Positions 6,583 through 11,694 of a stretch of 11,694 bases of DNA are shown one piece after another (positions within the stretch are counted from its first letter, which is position 1; each line of letters starts with the position of its first letter). The stretch lies in NCBI GenBank assembly GCA_005799475.1, contig SYGQ01000190.1, positions 1 to 11,694 on the forward strand, given 5' to 3'. The notes under the pieces were generated by a model. That model was given only the letters and a program-made list of their open reading frames with translations, was not told the DNA's origin and did no database searches. The position numbers were made by a program, and so were the translations under genes. Source of the stretch: Planctomycetia bacterium (lineage in GTDB: Bacteria > Planctomycetota > Phycisphaerae > Phycisphaerales > SM1A02).

Positions 6583-9500
6583 CTACCACCCGTGATCGCC
6601 CGAGGCCCATGCCTCGCGCAGCACTGAGAGCGACTCACACGCGACCTGCTCCGAGCCGTTCATCACACAGAGTGTCGGCGCCTCGTGCGTCACACCCACC
6701 ACGACCGATGGCACACCCGCGGCGCGCAGCGACGACTGACACGCGGAGACTCGGTCCGCGGTCACCTCAAGGACATAACGAGACGGATCCTCGCAGAATG
6801 CGAGCGCTCGCAGTTCGCCGTCCGTCGAGGCCTTGCCAAGGAGGGCGAGGTCGATCCGCGCGCCGGTGCCGCCGGCGAACGCCATCTCGGCCACGGCCGT
6901 GAGGACTCCCCCCTCACTCGGGTCGTGCGCGCTGCGCACCATCCCAGCGGCGATGAGCTCGGCGACAGCACGCGCCGCACGGGGCCCCGCCACAAGATCC
7001 ACTTCCGGCAGCGGCAACTCCGAGTCATCGATGCCCTCAATCATCGCCCAGTGCGAGCCGCCGAGTCGACCGCTCGTCGCGCCCACCACGAGGAGTGCGC
7101 TGCCCACCGCCTTGAGGTCCATCGTGCAGCAGCGGCCAATGTCGGAGACGATTCCCATTCCGCTGATGAGGAGCGTCGGCGGAATCTGAATCGTGCGTCC
7201 GTCCTCGGTCACGAATTGGTTGTTGAGACTGTCCTTGCCAGAAATGAACGGCACGCGGTAGGCCTTCGCGGCGTCGTAACAGGCCCACGCCGCTCGCACG
7301 AGCGCGCCGAGATTGCGCGGATCCTTGCAGGAAGGCCAACAGAAATTGTCCAAGATGGCGATGCGACACGGATCGGCGCCGACGCACACCAGATTTCGCA
7401 CGCACTCGTCTACCGCCGCAAGCCCCATGATGAACGGGTCCCGTGCGAGCCCGGTCGCGAGCCCGCACCCAAGCGCGAGTCCGCGCGTACTGCGCGCGAG
7501 CGGCGCGATGACCGCAGCGTCCCCCGGGCCGCCTGCCCCAAGGCCTACGAGCGGCTTCACGACGGAAGTCCCCTGCACCTCGTGGTCGTACTGTCGCACA
7601 ATCCAGGCTTTGGAGGCGATGTTGGGATGCGCCAAGAGCAACTTCAGGCCGTCGCCAAGCGCCGGCGTCGGCCTGGTGAGTCTCAACCCCGAGACCCGTG
7701 CGCGAGCGTTCGCCTTCGCCCACTCTGGATCCCACACCGCCTCGCGCACTGGAGTTGGGATCCCATTGTGGAGAAACTCGGTGTCGAGCCGTCCGACCTC
7801 GCTGCCATGCCAACGGAGCACAATGTGCCGGTCGGGCGTACCAAAAACGCCGAGGTCAGCGAATTCAACCGCGTGATCGGCGCAGATCGTGCGCAGCGCC
7901 GCGACGCTCGCCTCGGGCACCGCGAGCACCATCCGTTCCTGTGCCTCGCTGATCCACACTTCTGTCGGCGAGAGCCCGTCGTACTTGGTGGGCGCGCCAT
8001 CGAGGTGCACTTCGGCGCCGAGCGTCGCCCCCATCTCGCCCACCGCGCTCGAGAACCCTCCTGCTCCGCAGTCGGTCAGCCCGTTGTAGAGGCACCCAGA
8101 CGCGTGGTCGCGCGCAGCGATGATCGCATCGAGCACCGACTTCTCAGTGATGGCATTGCCGATTTGCACCGCATGACTGAACTCCTCGGCGTGTGTGTCG
8201 GAGAGTTCCGCACTCGAGAATGTTGCGCCGTGGATCCCGTCGCGGCCGGTCCGCCCGCCGAGCGCGATGATTCGATCGCCGGCGCGCACGCTGCCGCGCA
8301 CGCGCTCGCGCGGCATGAGCCCGACACACCCTGCGAACACGAGCGGATTCCCCACGAACCGATCGTCGAACCACACGGTTCCATTGAGCGTCGGGATGCC
8401 CATTCGATTGCCGTAGTCGCGGATTCCGGCAACGACTTGCGAGAGGACGCGCTTGGGTGGCAGGCACCCGCGCGGCACGGAGGTCATGCCGGGATTGGCC
8501 ACACAGAAGATGTCGGTCGCGGCGATGGGCCTTGCGCCCTGCCCGGTCCCGATGACATCGCGGATGCATCCACCGATGCCTGTCGCCGCGCCGCCGTAGG
8601 GTTCGATCGCACTCGGATGGTTGTGTGTCTCGACCTTGAAACAGACGGCGTGGTCGTCGTCGAAAGCGATCACGCCGGAGTTGTCGACGAAGACGGACAG
8701 GCACCAGTCGATGGGTTCTGCGCCGAGGTCCACGCCGGGACCATCGGTCAGGGCTGCGCCGCCGGTGAGTTCGTGGGTCGCCGCGGCCACGGTCGTCTTG
8801 AGAAGGTTCTCAATGACGACCGCGTCGATCGCTTGCGCCTCGTGACCTGGACGCGCGTGCGTACCGCAGGTCGTGCCGCGGTACCGAATCCTCGACTTGA
8901 GCGTCTTGTGGACGCAGTGCTCACTCCATGTCTGCGCGAGCGTCTCCAGTTCGATTTCGCGTGGCTCGCGTCCGAGCCGCACAAACTCGGCTTGAATGGC
9001 TTGCATCTCCTCAAGCGAAAGAAACAAGTGTGCTTCGCGCGACAACCGTTCGAGCGCGCCGGCATCCAGCCCGCGCAACGGGACATTGCGAACGACGAGC
9101 GAATAGGCGTGCCCCCTCGGGAGCGCCTCGGGGTGGTACGGCGCACCCTTTACCGCGTGAATCACTCCGTTTGCGACATGAGCCTCAACCGCGCGACGGG
9201 CTGTCTCCGCCGGCACACCCCAAAAGTCATATCGCGAGCCGGTGCGCACATCGACGCGTTCGCCAGTGAGCGCTCCAATCGTCGTGCGCACGCTCTCTGC
9301 TGCAGGGTCCATCACGCCCGGGAGCGGATGCACCTCGACGGTCGCGTCGGGAGTGCCGAAAAGGGCATGACCGGTAGCGGTGCCTCCGTGGCGCTGCCAC
9401 GACCACTGTTGCGTCACCGGATCGGCCAGCAGTTCCCGCGCGATCTGGTTGCACTGAGCGGTCGAGAGCGAGCCCTCGACGAGATAGACATGCGAGTGTG

Positions 9501-9621
9501 TGACTCGCGCCGATCCCAAGAGGCCTGCGGCGCGAGCGAGTGCGACCGCACGAGAATCCTGAGCGCCCTGCGTGGGTCGAATCTCAAATCGAACGATCTC
9601 TACGCCCGCCGCCGTCGCCAT
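6583..9621 (-). CDS. purL: FGAM synthase synthetase subunit with PurS-like N-terminus (PurSL/PurL)
   Basis: This enzyme converts FGAR, ATP and ammonia to FGAM, with ammonia supplied by PurQ encoded just downstream. The product is 1012 residues from the ATG at 9621; an adjacent in-frame TTG at 9624 is a less likely start. About 160 N-terminal residues look like two PurS-like segments: one around 8-80 (with LLADPV) and one around 95-155 (VEVHPLPGVMDP, then VANGVIHAVKG). The PurL core follows: TWSEHC (about 231-236), VETHNHPSAIEPYGGAATGIGGCIRD (about 330-355), DCGAGGFSSAVGE (about 517-529), ISGKDSLNNQ (about 793-802), and HDPSEGG (about 899-905). Bacillus PurL is about 740 residues with a separate PurS; here the PurS role appears built in. 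The position of purL just after a porin gene with a 45-base gap, and the promoter-like word at 9626-9633, suggest its own transcription start. AAGAGG lies upstream but rather far (about 16 bases) from the ATG. Confidence 0.95.
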   Translation of the reverse strand: MATAAGVEIVRFEIRPTQGAQDSRAVALARAAGLLGSARVTHSHVYLVEGSLSTAQCNQIARELLADPVTQQWSWQRHGGTATGHALFGTPDATVEVHPLPGVMDPAAESVRTTIGALTGERVDVRTGSRYDFWGVPAETARRAVEAHVANGVIHAVKGAPYHPEALPRGHAYSLVVRNVPLRGLDAGALERLSREAHLFLSLEEMQAIQAEFVRLGREPREIELETLAQTWSEHCVHKTLKSRIRYRGTTCGTHARPGHEAQAIDAVVIENLLKTTVAAATHELTGGAALTDGPGVDLGAEPIDWCLSVFVDNSGVIAFDDDHAVCFKVETHNHPSAIEPYGGAATGIGGCIRDVIGTGQGARPIAATDIFCVANPGMTSVPRGCLPPKRVLSQVVAGIRDYGNRMGIPTLNGTVWFDDRFVGNPLVFAGCVGLMPRERVRGSVRAGDRIIALGGRTGRDGIHGATFSSAELSDTHAEEFSHAVQIGNAITEKSVLDAIIAARDHASGCLYNGLTDCGAGGFSSAVGEMGATLGAEVHLDGAPTKYDGLSPTEVWISEAQERMVLAVPEASVAALRTICADHAVEFADLGVFGTPDRHIVLRWHGSEVGRLDTEFLHNGIPTPVREAVWDPEWAKANARARVSGLRLTRPTPALGDGLKLLLAHPNIASKAWIVRQYDHEVQGTSVVKPLVGLGAGGPGDAAVIAPLARSTRGLALGCGLATGLARDPFIMGLAAVDECVRNLVCVGADPCRIAILDNFCWPSCKDPRNLGALVRAAWACYDAAKAYRVPFISGKDSLNNQFVTEDGRTIQIPPTLLISGMGIVSDIGRCCTMDLKAVGSALLVVGATSGRLGGSHWAMIEGIDDSELPLPEVDLVAGPRAARAVAELIAAGMVRSAHDPSEGGVLTAVAEMAFAGGTGARIDLALLGKASTDGELRALAFCEDPSRYVLEVTADRVSACQSSLRAAGVPSVVVGVTHEAPTLCVMNGSEQVACESLSVLREAWASGDHGW

Positions 9622-9625
9622 CAAG

Positions 9626-9633
9626 CGATCGTA
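9626..9633 (-). promoter_or_regulatory. Candidate -10 element (TACGATCG) for purL-purQ, leaderless spacing
   Basis: The minus strand reads GCTACGATCGCTTG directly before the purL ATG. The TACGAT hexamer ends exactly 6 bases before the A of ATG, which is the spacing expected if transcription starts at the start codon itself. Thirteen of 14 bases match the string before the permease gene (GCTACGATCGCCTG). No clear -35 box is seen. If real, purL would be transcribed separately from the porin gene as a leaderless mRNA. Confidence 0.5.
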
Positions 9634-9643
9634 GCGACCTCTT

Positions 9644-9661
9644 CGCGCGCGAAGGCGCGCG
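9644..9661 (-). repeat. GC-only hairpin between porin stop and purL start
   Basis: CGCGCGC and GCGCGCG flank a 4-base loop (GAAG on the plus strand, CTTC in a minus-strand transcript), giving a perfect 7-bp stem that starts 5 bases after the porin stop codon. There is no T-run after it on the minus strand, so it is not a standard intrinsic terminator. It could stabilise the 3' end of the porin mRNA or hinder read-through into purL. Confidence 0.4.
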
Positions 9662-9666
9662 GGACC

Positions 9667-11313
9667 CTAGAAGAGCAACTGCATCTGGGCGCGCAACACG
9701 AACTCGTCGGCCTGCGACACCCGCCACCCCGTTGAAGGCACTGCGTACGAGGGATAGACCGGCGTCAGGCTCCACCCCATGTCAGCCGTGAATTTCACAT
9801 CCTGTCCATCGATGTACCAGTTCGCGCCGATGGTCAACAGATCCATGTGGCGCTGTTGGAACAGATAGTTGGCGAGTGCCAGACTCTGGAACTGCGCGTT
9901 GCCGGAGTTCGAGGCGGTGGTATGCATGTACTCGTACCGACTATAGACCTCCCACTTGGGGGCGAGGTAGTACGACGCCTGCACGACAAACCCAAGCGCG
10001 TTCACTTTCCCAGCTTCAGAGAAGTTCTGCTGATTCACATTCTGCAGGAAGAATGCGGCATTCGAGTTGACATAGTTGTAGTAGGCGCTGGCGAAGAGCG
10101 ATGCGCCGCCGAACTGCATCGTGAAGTCCGTCGTCACGCCGGCCCATGTGTTCTTGGAGTTGCTGCTCACTGCGCCGGGGCCCTGAGTGAGTGGGATCAC
10201 TTGCGTCGGGTCAGTCTGCTGGAGATTGACTGCGACGCCCCACAGCCAACCCGGCTCCGTTCCTTCGGGACTTGTAAACTGGTCGAACTGCTTCCAGCCG
10301 CCCTCGCCCTTCCAGTCGAAGCGCGTTGTGACACCCAAAGTCGCGTTCTGCTGAAACCACGGCGAATTGAGCGGCTGGCTGCCCGCGACTCGCGCTGGCG
10401 CCGCGATGTTGTCCATGCCACCGTCATCAATAGCAAAGCGCCACCGCGCCTCGTTGGTGATCCACTCCAGTTCGACTCCCTGCGTGTAACCCATCCCGTA
10501 GTGGAGCGACACCAGCGACCGATCGACGGCCATCTGGTACTGCTCAAGGACGAGGAACTCCCGGCCAAACGGCGCGCGGAACTGGCCCATCCGAACCGAC
10601 CAGTCGTCGGTCAAGTTGACGCGAACCCACGCATCGAGCAGTTGAAGGCCACCCGACTGTGACCCGGAGACAAACGATGGAACCGGATTGTTCAGGTTCA
10701 CCGCCGAACTCGCCTGACTGACCTGGATGCCGACATTCTGATTCTGGGAAAAGATCCCCTTCACCATGTACTGAATATCCGGCGAAATGACATGCCCCTG
10801 CGCCCAGAGTTCGACATTGTTGAGGTCGAAACCGTAGCGCGTTGGGATCGGATCCCACTGGATCCTGGCCGCGCCGTCGATCTGGGGCGGCGACACATAC
10901 TGCCCCTTCTGCGCGCTCAACATCCACCGCGATTGGATCAGTCCACCAAACTCGATGCGAAATCGATTGTCGGCGCTCGCGAGGAAGAATCCGTTGTCCC
11001 ATCCCGCTGTCGCGCCGCTGCCTTGCAGCGACGATCGTGTGGAACTATCAGCCAGAATGTCCTGCACAAGTTCACGCACCTCGGCGGCGCGCTCATCGGT
11101 GAGCCACTGGTCGCCGGCCTTGGCGTTGAGCTCGACGACTTGCCCCTGGAGTTCACTATTGCGCTTCTCCAGCGATTCGAGTCTGCGGGCCATGTCCTCA
11201 ATCTGCCGAGCGGTCGCATCACCCGTGGGTGGCACGCTCGGTGCGGCCGCCGATTGCGCAAGAACAGACTGCCCAGCAAGCGCGACCGAGGCTGCAGCGA
11301 AGACCACATTCAT
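9667..11313 (-). CDS. Outer-membrane porin, O/P (phosphate-selective porin-like) family with N-terminal coiled coil
   Basis: The predicted product is an outer-membrane beta-barrel porin for small solutes; the family name implies phosphate, but substrate cannot be read from sequence. From the ATG at 11313 it has 548 residues: a hydrophobic signal peptide with likely cleavage after VLA (about residue 19), a Pro/Ala linker, a coiled coil (about 35-66), then the barrel. The barrel shows alternating aromatic strands, LLDAWVRVNL with GQFRAPFGRE (about 225-251), many Tyr/Trp strand ends, and a C-terminal ...QMQLLF ending in Phe, the usual outer-membrane assembly signal. The signal peptide has no Lys or Arg before its hydrophobic core, which is unusual. 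A TTG at 11316 is the only other start after the in-frame stop at 11326-11328. No Shine-Dalgarno is seen. Upstream lie a decayed porin fragment and a terminator, so this gene probably has its own promoter. Confidence 0.87.
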   Translation of the reverse strand: MNVVFAAASVALAGQSVLAQSAAAPSVPPTGDATARQIEDMARRLESLEKRNSELQGQVVELNAKAGDQWLTDERAAEVRELVQDILADSSTRSSLQGSGATAGWDNGFFLASADNRFRIEFGGLIQSRWMLSAQKGQYVSPPQIDGAARIQWDPIPTRYGFDLNNVELWAQGHVISPDIQYMVKGIFSQNQNVGIQVSQASSAVNLNNPVPSFVSGSQSGGLQLLDAWVRVNLTDDWSVRMGQFRAPFGREFLVLEQYQMAVDRSLVSLHYGMGYTQGVELEWITNEARWRFAIDDGGMDNIAAPARVAGSQPLNSPWFQQNATLGVTTRFDWKGEGGWKQFDQFTSPEGTEPGWLWGVAVNLQQTDPTQVIPLTQGPGAVSSNSKNTWAGVTTDFTMQFGGASLFASAYYNYVNSNAAFFLQNVNQQNFSEAGKVNALGFVVQASYYLAPKWEVYSRYEYMHTTASNSGNAQFQSLALANYLFQQRHMDLLTIGANWYIDGQDVKFTADMGWSLTPVYPSYAVPSTGWRVSQADEFVLRAQMQLLF

Positions 11314-11320
11314 CAATCGG

Positions 11321-11328
11321 CGAGTCTA
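11321..11328 (-). promoter_or_regulatory. Weak candidate -10 element (TAGACTCG) for the porin gene
   Basis: The minus strand reads GCTAGACTCGCC before the porin start, one base off the TANNATCG word. TAGACT ends 9 bases before the ATG at 11313, or 6 bases before the TTG at 11316. The second spacing is the same as at purL. The lack of a ribosome site at this gene agrees with a leaderless start. Support is weak because the word is imperfect. Confidence 0.3.
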
Positions 11329-11349
11329 GCAGGCGGTTCGAACCCGACC

Positions 11350-11558
11350 CGCAGCGGGCGGCATCGTGACGGATCGAGTCGGCCATGAAGTGGCTCTTGA
11401 ACTGACCGATCTTCACGCCGACGCCGTTGCCGAAGTCCTTGGCGCGCCAAGCATCCTGGAGAGTCATGGTGTTCGCCAGTGTTGTGTACGGGTCAATCGT
11501 TGATCCGTTTGATCTTGAAGATCCCGTCGGCGCTCGCGACGAAACGGCACGATGGCGC
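11350..11558 (-). pseudogene. Decayed porin fragment (O/P-type paralogue)
   Basis: Two pieces of porin-like sequence lie in different minus-strand frames. Piece 1 (11496-11549) encodes CRFVASADGIFKIKRIND and then a stop; the intact porin has FFLASADNRFRIEF at the start of its barrel. Piece 2 (about 11467 down to 11380) encodes TLQDAWRAKDF and then GVGVKIGQFKSHFMAD; the intact porin has LQLLDAWVRV and then SVRMGQFRAPFGRE. In the intact protein these elements are about 100 residues apart. Here they are about 20 codons apart and a frameshift separates them, so an internal deletion plus frameshift is implied. Nothing resembling the rest of the barrel follows before the intact porin starts. No start codon, signal peptide or ribosome site can be assigned. 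Boundaries are approximate. Confidence 0.6.
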
Positions 11559-11566
11559 GGAGAACG

Positions 11567-11595
11567 AAAAAGGGCCAGCCCCTGCGGGCTGGCCC
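11567..11595 (-). terminator. Intrinsic (rho-independent) terminator
   Basis: On the minus strand GGGCCAGCCC, a 4-base loop GCAG, and GGGCTGGCCC form a perfect 10-bp stem followed directly by five T residues (plus-strand A-run at 11567-11571). This is a textbook terminator for the gene entering from the right edge, whose stop codon is at 11666-11668. It also isolates the downstream porin gene from that transcript. The plus-strand side has no T-run after the stem. Confidence 0.88.
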
Positions 11596-11649
11596 CTTGC
11601 GTCTCAATCAAGTCGGCCGGAGATCGCTCCAACCGACGATCAAATCATG

Positions 11650-11664
11650 CGAGAAGAGTTCTCG
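11650..11664 (-). repeat. Inverted repeat just after the right-edge gene's stop
   Basis: CGAGAA GAG TTCTCG is a perfect 6-bp inverted repeat with a 3-base centre, one base beyond the stop codon at 11666-11668. In the minus-strand transcript it would form a small hairpin ahead of the main terminator. It could instead be a protein site; nothing decides between these. Confidence 0.4.
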
Positions 11665-11665
11665 A

Positions 11666-11694
11666 TCAGAACGCAACCTGAAGTTGCGTCATGA
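11666..11694 (-). CDS. C-terminus of a probable second porin (cut by right edge)
   Basis: Only the last eight full codons and the stop are inside the window, reading MTQLQVAF then TGA. The pattern Q-x-Q-x-x-F at the very end is shared with the intact porin (AQMQLLF) and is the typical C-terminal signal of outer-membrane beta-barrels. The strong terminator about 70 bases downstream shows that a transcribed gene does end here. The assignment rests on a handful of residues plus the presence of two porin-related sequences next to it. It may have any N-terminus, and the in-frame ATG at 11692 is probably an internal methionine. Confidence 0.5.
11671..11689 (-). repeat. Inverted repeat inside the right-edge gene's last codons
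   Basis: ACGCAAC and GTTGCGT flank a 5-base loop, a perfect 7-bp stem within the final coding codons. With the repeat at 11650-11664 and the terminator stem at 11572-11595, it makes three stem-loops in about 120 bases of the 3' end. It may stabilise the mRNA; chance is possible because coding constraint alone can create such pairs. Confidence 0.35.

Noticed and set aside
9622..9624. TTG at 9624 as the purL start
   Set aside because: The next codon is ATG, which is the more likely initiator and fits the spacing from the promoter-like word; the difference is one residue.
6685..9735. A 1016-codon open frame on the plus strand opposite purL
   Set aside because: It mirrors the codon pattern of purL in a GC-rich genome, its translation is rich in Arg/His with no recognisable domain, and it runs past the purL start into the porin gene. 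purL on the other strand has clear family motifs throughout.
11333..11350. tRNA T-loop-like string GGTTCGAACCC
   Set aside because: The T-stem pairs only partly (4 of 5 on the plus strand), and no anticodon arm, D arm or acceptor stem could be built around it.
11219..11632. A 137-codon minus-strand frame read as one intact gene
   Set aside because: It runs through the terminator hairpin and into the porin signal peptide in the wrong frame. Only its middle part looks like porin, which fits a pseudogene better than a gene.

Overview
This is a GC-rich bacterial window with dense chromosomal housekeeping genes and short gaps. No phage, transposon, CRISPR or RNA gene could be supported. The combination points to a Planctomycetota-like, perhaps Phycisphaerae-like, Gram-negative bacterium: coiled-coil O/P-type porins that end in phenylalanine, a membrane-anchored RNase Y, an FGAM synthase with a PurS-like front end but a separate glutaminase, and a double-length ABC-2 permease. 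That placement is inference from gene content; no marker in the window proves it.

Layout. Left block, minus strand: the N-terminal third of an AcnA-type aconitase (1-876, running off the left edge), preceded upstream by a 601-residue ABC-2 permease built from two similar halves (935-2740). Middle block, plus strand and divergent from the permease across a 163-base gap: RNase Y (2904-4493), a small TM2-domain membrane protein (4530-4892) and the 16S rRNA dimethyltransferase KsgA (4896-5732, TTG start). These three probably form one RNA-metabolism operon. Right block, minus strand and convergent with ksgA (26-bp overlap of the coding ends): purQ (5707-6558) and the long purL (6583-9621), which together make FGAM synthase for de novo purine synthesis. 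Upstream of purL come an intact outer-membrane porin gene (9667-11313), a decayed porin fragment (about 11350-11558), a strong intrinsic terminator (11567-11595) and the last codons of what looks like another porin (11666-11694).

Signals not explained by the genes: (1) an 8-base word, TANNATCG, lies just upstream of four start codons (aconitase, permease, TM2, purL), with a near match at the porin. It looks like a -10 element, and at purL its spacing would give a nearly leaderless mRNA. (2) The porin region looks like a tandem paralogue array in which one copy has collapsed. (3) The TM2 gene and ksgA are in the same frame, separated only by TAG CCG before the TTG start. (4) A perfect 14-bp palindrome lies upstream of RNase Y. 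I did not find a clearly new multi-gene system; the promoter word and the porin array are the most promising leads.
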